DNA from: Chryseobacterium gleum
GTDB lineage: Bacteria; Bacteroidota; Bacteroidia; Flavobacteriales_D; Crocinitomicaceae
DNA: 59,050 nt
Direction of reading: 5' to 3'
Assembly (NCBI GenBank): GCA_945862165.1
Contig: CAMAXI010000014.1
Span: 1 to 59,050 of the forward strand
Under the pieces are notes generated by a model that saw only the letters and a program-made list of their open reading frames with translations, had not been told where the DNA came from and did no database searches. Position 1 is the stretch's first letter. Every line of letters begins with the position of its first letter. A program made the position numbers and the translations under genes. Shown piece by piece: positions 25,582-32,617 of this stretch.

Positions 25582-26892
25582 TTATGTTTTTGCGAGTAAT
25601 TGTATGGTTTTATCCGCTAGAAATAGTGGCATATTCAATAAACCATCGTCATATTTTATGTTTTTTAACGAAAAACGAATACTCACGCGCGGTTGATAGG
25701 TTTTACGGTATACAGCTAAACTTTTACTCTTGATATTTTCGCCTGATTTTACTTCAATGGGAATAATTTCATTCTTATAAGGTAGAATAAAATCGAGTTC
25801 GGCTGTATTTTCGGAAGTCCAATAACGAGGTATATTCTTTGTTTGTGTCAATAGACTTTGAAGTACGTAATTTTCGGTCAATGAACCTTTAAATTCGGTA
25901 TATAAGGAATTTCCATTCAACACGATACTTGGATCAAGGTTGGCAAATCGGCGTAATAATCCTACATCTAATAAATAGATTTTAAAAGCATTTAAGTCAT
26001 CGTATGCAGAAACAGGAAATGCTGGTTTGTTGTTCCTATAAATTTTGTATACCAATCCAGCGTTTACCAACCAATTGACCGCATCTTCATATTCTCTAGC
26101 ACGTGCGCCCGTTTTGATCGTTTGAAATAAAAATTTTTTGTTTTCTCGCGCTAATTGTGAAGGGATAGAATTCCACGTATGTAAAATTTTCACTACATCT
26201 TTGTTGGAAGCGTATTTGGAGAAGTCAAGCGCGTAAGCTCGCAGGATTGCCTGCATTACATTTTGAACTTGTTCTGTATTTTTGGTTGTGAGGTAGCTGA
26301 GTATTGCTTCTGGCATTCCTCCGGTAAGCATATACATTTTGAAATTTTCTTGAAGTTGGTTAAAAAACAAGGTTGGAATGGGTTCTAATCTATCGATTGT
26401 TTGATAATAGGTATAAAGATTTGTATCCACCTCCTTTAAAAACTCTTCGAACGAAAAAGGGTATAATGTACAGAAATCGACTTTCCCTACTGGGAAAGAA
26501 TTCCCGCGACTCATAGCGACACCTAACAATGAACCCGCGCAGCAGATATAATATTCAGGATGATTTTCGTAAAAATATTTCAGTGTATTTAGTGCTTCGT
26601 TGCATTCTTGTATTTCATCGAAAAACAATAACGTGTTTTCAGGATTTACTTGAATACCAAAAGCAAGTTCAATGTTTTTTACGATTCGACTTACATCTTT
26701 TGTATCCTTAAAAAAATCTTTATATTCTGGATTTTCATCAAAATTGAGATAGATACACTGTGAAAATTCTAATTTACCGAAGGTTTTGATAGCATAGGTT
26801 TTCCCTACCTGACGCGCTCCTTGAACGATCAATGGTTTTCTATTCGCTTTGTTTTTCCAGTTAACTAACTCTTTATGAATGATTCTATCCAT
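25582..26892 (-). CDS. AAA_14 ATPase with DUF4143 domain, gene B
   Basis: 436 residues. Walker A QGARQVGKT (24-32), Walker B TLLFFDEIQE, sensor-like CCAGSLLGVAMSRG, then PVGKVDFCTLYPFSFEEFL, typical of the AAA_14/DUF4143 ATPases. A helical winged-helix-like middle (FQTIKTGARAREYEDAVNWL) precedes the C-terminal nuclease-like pattern TAELDFILP and PIEVKSGENIKSKSL (D, E-x-K). It differs clearly from gene A, so the two are not a recent duplication. It has its own 32-bp-period array upstream. The role is unknown. Confidence 0.9.
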   Translation of the reverse strand: MDRIIHKELVNWKNKANRKPLIVQGARQVGKTYAIKTFGKLEFSQCIYLNFDENPEYKDFFKDTKDVSRIVKNIELAFGIQVNPENTLLFFDEIQECNEALNTLKYFYENHPEYYICCAGSLLGVAMSRGNSFPVGKVDFCTLYPFSFEEFLKEVDTNLYTYYQTIDRLEPIPTLFFNQLQENFKMYMLTGGMPEAILSYLTTKNTEQVQNVMQAILRAYALDFSKYASNKDVVKILHTWNSIPSQLARENKKFLFQTIKTGARAREYEDAVNWLVNAGLVYKIYRNNKPAFPVSAYDDLNAFKIYLLDVGLLRRFANLDPSIVLNGNSLYTEFKGSLTENYVLQSLLTQTKNIPRYWTSENTAELDFILPYKNEIIPIEVKSGENIKSKSLAVYRKTYQPRVSIRFSLKNIKYDDGLLNMPLFLADKTIQLLAKT

Positions 26893-26915
26893 TTTTTTAT
26901 GCTTTTTAATTCATG

Positions 26916-26923
26916 TAAAGATA
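26916..26923 (-). promoter_or_regulatory. Probable -7 element of ATPase gene B
   Basis: On the minus strand TATCTTTA matches seven of eight consensus positions (A for the final G), 23 bases before the ATG. It lies about 25 bases from the nearest array unit, the same geometry as for gene A. Confidence 0.4.
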
Positions 26924-26947
26924 CTCATTTTATGTTTATTCCTATAG

Positions 26948-27028
26948 ATTATGTGATTTTTTACACATTATTCATATGAATTATGTGATTTTTAACACGT
27001 TTTTAATATGAATTATGTGATAATTATA
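26948..27028 (-). repeat. Three-copy 32-bp-period array upstream of ATPase gene B
   Basis: The word ATTATGTGAT (plus strand) recurs at 26948, 26980 and 27012, exactly 32 bases apart. Read on the gene's strand, units begin ATCACATAATTCATAT. The sequence at 26964-26987 is a near-perfect 24-bp palindrome centred on CATATG, with CACAT/ATGTG arms. Gene A's array shares period, copy number, the leading TATCA.AT.ATT pattern and a trailing TTAAA. Confidence 0.85.
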
Positions 27029-27030
27029 CT

Positions 27031-27084
27031 TTTTGTTGTTGGTGATTAACACTTTTAGTTATTTTTTGTTGTTGGAGGTTAACA
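27031..27084 (+). repeat. Two-copy 33-bp direct repeat upstream of the hydrolase gene
   Basis: TTTTGTTGTTGGTGATTAAC at 27031 and TTTTGTTGTTGGAGGTTAAC at 27064 are 33 bases apart, with 18 of the first 20 positions identical. They lie in the divergent region between ATPase gene B and the hydrolase gene. Confidence 0.75.
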
Positions 27085-27126
27085 AAAATACTTAGTTTTA
27101 ACTTTCAATTCACGTAAGATTCTCCT

Positions 27127-28146
27127 ATGAAACACCTGTTATTTAATGCTTTATTGTTTATTTCATTGTTTTCTTTCTCACAAAAAGGAGAACTGTTCAA
27201 TAACGAAGTGATTCGATTTCAATTACCTGTGAAAAATGACACGATTGAATTTTTGGTGGCAGATACAGTATTGAAAACTAAAAAACCGGTCTTACTTTTT
27301 TTACAAGGTTCAATGCCCTTACCCATGTATTTTGAATTGAAAGGAAAGAAAGAATTGTTTGGAGGTGGAATAGCTAATTATAATTTGGATAGTATTCGAA
27401 AGTACTATCATTTGGTGGTAATCTCTATGCCGAAAACTCCTTTTTGTGTCGCTGAAAATCATTTAAATAGGGATTATTGCTATGTTCCTGATACAGCGAA
27501 TGCTTCTGTTTTTTCAAAAGCATTTTATCAAGCGGATGTTTTAGAAAACTATGTATCCAGAGCTAATAAAGTGATTACTTTTTTGAGAAAACAGGCGTGG
27601 GTAAATAAGCATAAACTCGTGGTTGCAGGACATTCACAAGGAACACATGTAGCGGTTGTATTGGCGAGTAAAAACAAATACATAACGCAACTGGGATTAT
27701 TCTCCTATGATCCATTTGGAAGGGTAGAGAAAATCATTCGAGGGATACGTAAAGATGCTGAAACAACTAAAATTTCGTGGGGAAAAGCAGATACCTTAAT
27801 CAATGATCGTTATGAATTTAATAAGGCAATACATGACCCTGAATTTTTGAAAGAACATCCCGAATATTTAAATTGGAATTCATTTTCACAACCTGATATT
27901 GATGTAGTATTAAAATTAAAAATCCCAATTTATGTAGCTTATGGAACAAACGATAATTCTGCTGCTTTGTGTGATTATCTACCTGTTTATTTTGACCGTG
28001 CTAAAAAAGGAAATTTAACCTTGAAAAGGTATGTGAATCGAGAACATAATTTTTTCGGAATAGACGAGAAAGGAAGAGTTAATTTTAAAGATAAACACTG
28101 GGAAGAAGTGGTTAATGCATTTACAAATTGGACTTTAACGAAATAA
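27127..28146 (+). CDS. Secreted alpha/beta hydrolase
   Basis: A 339-residue protein with a signal peptide (about 1-18, ending SLFSFSQ). The nucleophile elbow GHSQG lies in LVVAGHSQGTHVAVVLASK. A late aspartate (YGTNDNSAAL) and histidine (REHNFFG) complete a likely Ser-Asp-His triad. The substrate is unknown; esterase or peptidase activity is possible. The stop codon overlaps the beginning of a frameshifted PDZ-like remnant, suggesting a rearrangement just downstream. Confidence 0.8.
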   Translation: MKHLLFNALLFISLFSFSQKGELFNNEVIRFQLPVKNDTIEFLVADTVLKTKKPVLLFLQGSMPLPMYFELKGKKELFGGGIANYNLDSIRKYYHLVVISMPKTPFCVAENHLNRDYCYVPDTANASVFSKAFYQADVLENYVSRANKVITFLRKQAWVNKHKLVVAGHSQGTHVAVVLASKNKYITQLGLFSYDPFGRVEKIIRGIRKDAETTKISWGKADTLINDRYEFNKAIHDPEFLKEHPEYLNWNSFSQPDIDVVLKLKIPIYVAYGTNDNSAALCDYLPVYFDRAKKGNLTLKRYVNREHNFFGIDEKGRVNFKDKHWEEVVNAFTNWTLTK

Positions 28147-28305
28147 AGTATCCATTGGCGATAAAGTATTTGAAATTAATGGTATTTCTACTGCGTCGAT
28201 TAAATCCGATTGTGATTTGTTAGAATTTAAAAAAGCAAATCAGATTTCTAAAACTAATACGATCTTATAGATAAAAACGGCGAAAAAGTCTGTGTGGAAT
28301 TATAA
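28145..28305 (+). pseudogene. Frameshifted PDZ-like domain remnant
   Basis: One frame from 28145 reads VSIGDKVFEINGIST, a PDZ-like core, then continues to DLLEFKKANQISKTNTIL and a TAG at 28268. The next frame (from 28264) reads LIDKNGEKVCVEL and stops at 28305, which is the expected final strand. This looks like the tail of a PDZ-containing protease or hydrolase broken by a frameshift and lacking its 5' part. Confidence 0.5.
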
Positions 28306-28316
28306 GATTAATTGAG

Positions 28317-28346
28317 TTGTTCATATCCTATTTTTTTGTAAATTTG
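28317..28346 (+). promoter_or_regulatory. Consensus promoter of the VapBC-type module
   Basis: TTG at 28317-28319, exactly 19 bases, then TAAATTTG at 28339-28346; the ATG follows 34 bases later, leaving room for an operator. Confidence 0.75.
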
Positions 28347-28380
28347 AATAAATAGTAACTTTCTAATAAAATTTAGTAGT

Positions 28381-28596
28381 ATGCAACAACTAATTTTAAA
28401 ACAAGAATTATCTCAGTCTAAAATTGATGCACTTATCTCTTTTTTAAGAAGTTGGGGTGTAGATGCTGAGTTAAAATCAACGTTAAAAATGGAAGATCAA
28501 GTTCGTGCTTCTGAATTTACGTTGAATACGTCGATTTGGAAAGATAGAGAAATTGATTCAGAAGAACTTCGTAAACAAGCTTGGAATAGAAAATGA
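28381..28596 (+). CDS. Antitoxin of a VapBC-type module
   Basis: A 71-residue protein, LILKQELSQSKIDALISFLR then a polar C-terminal tail (WKDREIDSEELRKQAWNRK). It overlaps the PIN-domain toxin gene by 4 bases (ATGA), the standard layout of toxin-antitoxin pairs. The tail WKDREID..ELRKQAW resembles the toxin-binding ends of VapB antitoxins. The DNA-binding fold is not certain. Autoregulation of the promoter upstream is expected for this class. Confidence 0.75.
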   Translation: MQQLILKQELSQSKIDALISFLRSWGVDAELKSTLKMEDQVRASEFTLNTSIWKDREIDSEELRKQAWNRK

Positions 28597-28964
28597 TTCT
28601 ATTGGATACAAATATTTTAATTGAAATGTATAAAGGAAATGAAGTTTTTATACATAGAATTAAAATGATTGGTCAAAATAATATTGCTATTTCGGATGTA
28701 ACCTCTGCTGAATTATTGTTTGGTGCAAGAAATAAAGATGAACTTAAAATCCTTAAAAAGGATATTGAAAAATTAACGACAGTTTCAATTTCTACTAATA
28801 TTTCAAAATTAGCAGTTAATTTAGTAGAAAAATATAGTTTATCACACAAATTATCTTTACCCGATGCCTTGATTGCAGCTACCGCAATCCAAAATGACAT
28901 ATATTTATTTACGTTAAACATTAAAGATTTTAAGTTTATTAAAGGCTTGAAACTATTTAGTTAA
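28593..28964 (+). CDS. VapC-type PIN-domain ribonuclease toxin
   Basis: A 123-residue PIN-domain protein. Acidic catalytic residues are visible: D5 (LLDTN), E40 (SAELLFG), D91 (LPDALIAA), followed by a TLNIKDF ending. VapC toxins cleave tRNA or rRNA. The start overlaps the antitoxin stop. Length and motif order are complete, so the toxin appears intact. Confidence 0.88.
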   Translation: MILLDTNILIEMYKGNEVFIHRIKMIGQNNIAISDVTSAELLFGARNKDELKILKKDIEKLTTVSISTNISKLAVNLVEKYSLSHKLSLPDALIAATAIQNDIYLFTLNIKDFKFIKGLKLFS

Positions 28965-28985
28965 TTATTTAGGTCAATTTTTCCT

Positions 28986-28993
28986 TACTTTTG
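28986..28993 (+). promoter_or_regulatory. -7 element of smpB, leaderless arrangement
   Basis: TACTTTTG ends 4 bases before the smpB ATG at 28998, so transcription would start at or next to the start codon. The -33 half is weak. Confidence 0.6.
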
Positions 28994-28997
28994 CACC

Positions 28998-29453
28998 ATG
29001 TCTACCAATCAAGTAAATATCCGCAATAAACGCGCCCGTTTCGAGTACCATCTTCTAGATGAATACACGGCTGGTATCCAATTGACTGGGACAGAAATCA
29101 AAAGTATTCGTAAAAACAAAGCGAGTATTTTGGAAGCCTATTGTGTGGTGGTACGTAATGAGATTTACATTCGTAACATGCACATTACGGAATACGAAAA
29201 TGGTTCATTCTATAACCACAAACCACGAGCAGATCGTAAGTTATTGTTGAATCGTGCAGAGATTAACAAAATTGAAAGATTTATGATGGTGAAAGGAAAT
29301 ACCTTGATTCCATTGAAAATGTACTTGTCTGAAAAAGGATGGGTAAAACTAGATATCGCCTGTGCACAAGGGAAAAAACTCCACGACAAGCGCAACGACT
29401 TGAAAGAGAAAGACGCTAAAATGGAGATGAGTCGTATTCGAAAAGTATTGTAA
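28998..29453 (+). CDS. smpB: SsrA-binding protein SmpB
   Basis: A 151-residue tmRNA-binding protein for trans-translation. Family motifs include NKRARFEYHLLDEYTAGIQL, TGTEIKSIRKNKASI, the YEN..FYNHKPRADRKLLL region and the basic C-terminal tail GKKLHDKRNDLKEKDAKMEM that mimics mRNA in the ribosome. The stop codon shares one base with the next gene's ATG. Confidence 0.97.
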   Translation: MSTNQVNIRNKRARFEYHLLDEYTAGIQLTGTEIKSIRKNKASILEAYCVVVRNEIYIRNMHITEYENGSFYNHKPRADRKLLLNRAEINKIERFMMVKGNTLIPLKMYLSEKGWVKLDIACAQGKKLHDKRNDLKEKDAKMEMSRIRKVL

Positions 29454-30580
29454 TGAATCTAAGTTACTGGGAAAAAGATACTTATTTCTCCAATATCGAT
29501 GTGTTAATTATTGGTAGTGGAATTGTTGGTTTAACTGCTGCATTAGAATTAAAATCTGCCAATCGATCCCGAAAAATTATTGTTATTGAACGAGGTTATT
29601 TACCTTGCGGTGCTTCCTCAAAAAATGCAGGATTCTCCTGTTTTGGAAGTGTTTCAGAATTATTAGATGATTTAACAAAAAACTCGGAAGATAATGTTTT
29701 TCAGATTGTTGAAAAACGTTGGAAAGGTTTACAACAATTGCGTAAAAACTTGGGCGACCAAAATTTAGAATTATACAATCTAGGTGGGTACGAAGTGTTT
29801 AATGATGAGGTGTTCTACGGTAAATGTGCGGATAAAATCCCATATTTGAACAATATGTTGAAAGACATCATCGGAAATGAAGCAGTATATAAAAATGCAG
29901 ATGCTAAAATCTCCCAATATGGATTTAATCACGTTTCGCATTTGATCGAAAACTCTTTTGAAGGACAAATCAATACAGGTAAGATGATATCAAGCCTGAT
30001 TCGAAAGGTACAAGAAATGGGTGTGATCGTTTTAAATTCCTTGGAAGTAAATCAATTGCAAGAAAACGAGCATCATGTAGAAGTAGAATTAGTGAATGGG
30101 ATTCGTTTTAATCCAAAGAAAGTCTTAGTCGCAACCAATGGTTTTGCAAAACAATTATTACCAGAGTTAGATGTGCAACCAGCGCGTGCGCAGGTGTTAA
30201 TTACTGAACCTATTGAAAATTTAAAATTAGAAGGAACATTCCATTACGATGCGGGATATTACTATTTCCGAAACATCGACAATCGCGTGCTATTTGGTGG
30301 TGGTCGCAACCTTGATTTTAAAGGGGAAGAAACTACAGAAATGGAAGTTACGGAGCTTATTCAGAATAAATTAGACGAATTATTGAAAACGGTTATTTTA
30401 CCAAATACCGAATACAAAGTTGCACAACGTTGGAGCGGAATTATGGGAGTAGGAGAGGTGAAAGCGACCATCGTAAAACCAATTTCTAAAAACATTTATT
30501 GCGCCGTAAGAATGGGAGGAATGGGTGTTGCAATTGGAAGTTTGATCGGTAAAGAAGCCGCTGAGATGATAAGGGATTAA
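29453..30580 (+). CDS. FAD-dependent amino acid oxidase-like (DAO) oxidoreductase
   Basis: A 375-residue flavoprotein of the DAO family. The FAD-binding dinucleotide motif is VLIIGSGIVGLTAALEL (about 18-34), followed by ERGYLPCGASSKNAGF, and a C-terminal flavin motif RMGGMGVAIGSLIGKEAAE. No signal peptide is present. The substrate is probably an amine or amino acid, but it is not identifiable. The start overlaps the last base of smpB. Confidence 0.88.
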   Translation: MNLSYWEKDTYFSNIDVLIIGSGIVGLTAALELKSANRSRKIIVIERGYLPCGASSKNAGFSCFGSVSELLDDLTKNSEDNVFQIVEKRWKGLQQLRKNLGDQNLELYNLGGYEVFNDEVFYGKCADKIPYLNNMLKDIIGNEAVYKNADAKISQYGFNHVSHLIENSFEGQINTGKMISSLIRKVQEMGVIVLNSLEVNQLQENEHHVEVELVNGIRFNPKKVLVATNGFAKQLLPELDVQPARAQVLITEPIENLKLEGTFHYDAGYYYFRNIDNRVLFGGGRNLDFKGEETTEMEVTELIQNKLDELLKTVILPNTEYKVAQRWSGIMGVGEVKATIVKPISKNIYCAVRMGGMGVAIGSLIGKEAAEMIRD

Positions 30581-30582
30581 CG

Positions 30583-30616
30583 AAGTTACGAGCGACGAAG
30601 CGATGAGTTACGCATA
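30583..30616. repeat. Simple repeat related to ACGAGTGACG words
   Basis: Overlapping words GTTACGAGCGACG and GATGAGTTACGC lie immediately after the oxidoreductase stop. They resemble the direct repeat at 5962-5992, so this seems to be a dispersed intergenic repeat. Confidence 0.5.
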
Positions 30617-30624
30617 GTTTGGGA

Positions 30625-31200
30625 ATGATTCAAAATAAAAAATCTGTCAAAATGGAGGGGAAAACGAAAACTATTCATGAATTAATTCAAGATTTTTATA
30701 CTATCAATAAATTTGATAATGATGGTGGAACAAAAAAGAAAATCGTTTGGATAAAATTTGGTTTTATTTCTTTTCCATTACCTAATTTCGAAAGTAGAAA
30801 AGAAAACGTCCATTTTCATGATATCAACCATATTATAACTGGATTTGATACTACTTGGAAAGGCGAAAGTTCAATTTCTGCTTGGGAAGTAGCTTCTGGT
30901 GGTTGGAAAAACAATTTTATTCCATGGTTGTTAACTCTTTGGGCTATGGGTTTAGGGATCTTATTTTATTCAAAAACAACAGTTAATTCATTTAATAAAG
31001 GACTTACAATGTGTAATTCTCTCTGTTGTGGTTTACATTACACGGAAATTAATTCTTTAACTGAAACAGAACTTAGAAATAGGTTAAGCGAATTGAAATT
31101 AAAGAACCGAAATCTACTTTTTTGGTCTATAGTAAGTGTGATTGTTTTTCTTGCCCCTTTTATACTTATATTTTTTGTTATGACTTTTCTCTTAGCCTAA
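30625..31200 (+). CDS. Membrane protein with COQ4-type HDx2Hx11E motif
   Basis: 191 residues from the ATG at 30625; a TTG two codons earlier and an ATG at 30652 are alternatives. Residues H65, D66, H69 and E81 form HDxxH followed by 11 residues and E, the metal-ligand motif of COQ4, in the context HDINHIITGFDTTWKGE. GESSISAWEVASGG continues the COQ4-like pattern. Two hydrophobic helices lie near IPWLLTLWAMGLGILFY and at the C-terminus (LLFWSIVSVIVFLAPFILIF). COQ4 acts in ubiquinone synthesis; this lineage uses menaquinone, so the role here is open. Confidence 0.65.
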   Translation: MIQNKKSVKMEGKTKTIHELIQDFYTINKFDNDGGTKKKIVWIKFGFISFPLPNFESRKENVHFHDINHIITGFDTTWKGESSISAWEVASGGWKNNFIPWLLTLWAMGLGILFYSKTTVNSFNKGLTMCNSLCCGLHYTEINSLTETELRNRLSELKLKNRNLLFWSIVSVIVFLAPFILIFFVMTFLLA

Positions 31201-31223
31201 TCGTAGCTCTATACTCTTCGCTC

Positions 31224-31271
31224 CGGTTCCTGAGGTGAAGTTTACCTTGATCTCGCCTAAAGGAAGAACCG
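31224..31271. other. GC-richer hairpin-forming segment between convergent genes
   Basis: Arms CGGTTC (31224-31229) and GAACCG (31266-31271), with an inner AGGT/ACCT pair (31233-31236, 31244-31247). The GC content is visibly higher than in the flanks. There is no T tract, so a terminator is possible but not clear. Confidence 0.4.
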
Positions 31272-31274
31272 TCA

Positions 31275-32162
31275 CTAATATTTTTTCACTCGCTTTGTAA
31301 GAGCATCTATTGGTTTATCTATTACTTCTCTTAATTTCCATCCTAAATTTTCCAATGCTAGTTTCAGAAGATCTTGCTGATAATACGCATAAGAACCTAC
31401 AAAGGAAATTTCGGTAGTTTTGGTTTCTTTTGGTAGATAATTAGTTAGAAATAGACCTATGTTTTCAGAATGAATTCTATCAATTTCTTCTCGAATAATA
31501 GGGTTTTCGCAATGGAGTTGGATTGAACTTATAAAAGCTTTTCCATCATTTTGATAACTTTTGGAGATCAATTGATTCCGTGTTCCATAGGTGTTTTCAA
31601 CCAACGTTTTTAACTCCTCAGACAATTCGTTGTTCAAGAATTTTTGCAATACCAATTTCCCATAATAATACCCACTTCCTTCATCGCCTAATAAATAACC
31701 AAATCCACCAATAATTTCAGTGATTTGTTTGTTGTTGTAATATGTTAAAACAGAGCCAGTTCCTAGTATACCAACGTATCCTTCTTCTTTTCCTAATAAT
31801 GCAATACCCGCTGCGACTAAATCGGAAGCAACTTCAAATTGGATAAAATTTGCTTCGTTGGTAAAGTGGTTTTTTATTTTTGTTTGATTTTCTTCGGTAC
31901 TACATCCTGCACCATAAAAATGGCAAGAAATTGCAAGTTTTTGGGTTAAATCTATCCAAAATTGAGTGAGTTCTAATTTAGAAGGGGAAGAAAGCGTATT
32001 GGGATGATAAGATTCCGTTGAAAAAAAATAAAAATCATCCCCACAAATTAAACACCAATCGGTTTTTGTACCACCACTATCTGCAATCAAGACTGATTTT
32101 TCAGTTCTTAAAGCGAAGGAAAGCAGATCGGTGTAATGGCTAAGAAATGTCTTATTTTGCAT
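31275..32162 (-). CDS. BadF/BadG-type ATPase, N-acetylglucosamine kinase-like
   Basis: A 295-residue ASKHA kinase. Phosphate-binding motifs are LIADSGGTKTDW (about 25-36) and GILGTGSVLTYY, followed by GGFGYLLGDEGSGYYYGK, typical of the BadF/BadG/BcrA/BcrD family close to N-acetylglucosamine kinases. A role in amino-sugar or peptidoglycan recycling is plausible. The start overlaps the lipoprotein gene by 11 bases, so they are co-transcribed. The ending KPIDALTKRVKKY is as expected for the family. Confidence 0.85.
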   Translation of the reverse strand: MQNKTFLSHYTDLLSFALRTEKSVLIADSGGTKTDWCLICGDDFYFFSTESYHPNTLSSPSKLELTQFWIDLTQKLAISCHFYGAGCSTEENQTKIKNHFTNEANFIQFEVASDLVAAGIALLGKEEGYVGILGTGSVLTYYNNKQITEIIGGFGYLLGDEGSGYYYGKLVLQKFLNNELSEELKTLVENTYGTRNQLISKSYQNDGKAFISSIQLHCENPIIREEIDRIHSENIGLFLTNYLPKETKTTEISFVGSYAYYQQDLLKLALENLGWKLREVIDKPIDALTKRVKKY

Positions 32163-32589
32163 TTTTAAGGCATTGTTTTACTTTCCATTCGTGTTTTGAA
32201 CGTTCTTCTGGAGTGGTATTTGGTGTTGTTAAGAAATCTTTACATTTCGTATCCACAAATTCCCAACGTGCCATTAATTTATCCGTTTGTTTATCGCTTA
32301 ATGTTTTTTCTAGTGCTTTGTTGATGGAATCATTTTTCAAAACGCAACTACAAAAATCCCATTGTTCCCCATATTTCGCTACAATTTTAGCATGCACCTC
32401 TAATTTTTCTGTTTTTGGGTCAATCACTTTGACTGTTTTTTTTGTATCATTCGTTGTAATCAACGTATTAGAAGTTGAATCCTTACTTTTTTCTTGAACG
32501 GAAGGTTGTTTTTCATTCTTTTTTTGTTCTACACACGAAAAAAGAAGAAGTGTTAAAATAAAGAAAACAGGTAGTGATTTTGAAAACAT
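32152..32589 (-). CDS. Predicted lipoprotein of unknown function
   Basis: A 145-residue protein with a lipoprotein signal (MFSKSLPVFFILTLLLFSC; lipobox LFSC, Cys19), a charged low-complexity stretch (about 21-60), then a helical domain containing FCSCVLKNDSINKALE and WEFVDTKCKDFL. It may sit in the inner or outer membrane. It precedes the BadF-type kinase and overlaps it. Confidence 0.75.
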   Translation of the reverse strand: MFSKSLPVFFILTLLLFSCVEQKKNEKQPSVQEKSKDSTSNTLITTNDTKKTVKVIDPKTEKLEVHAKIVAKYGEQWDFCSCVLKNDSINKALEKTLSDKQTDKLMARWEFVDTKCKDFLTTPNTTPEERSKHEWKVKQCLKNAK

Positions 32590-32617
32590 ATCCGTATTTT
32601 TAACTTGAAATTAGAAG

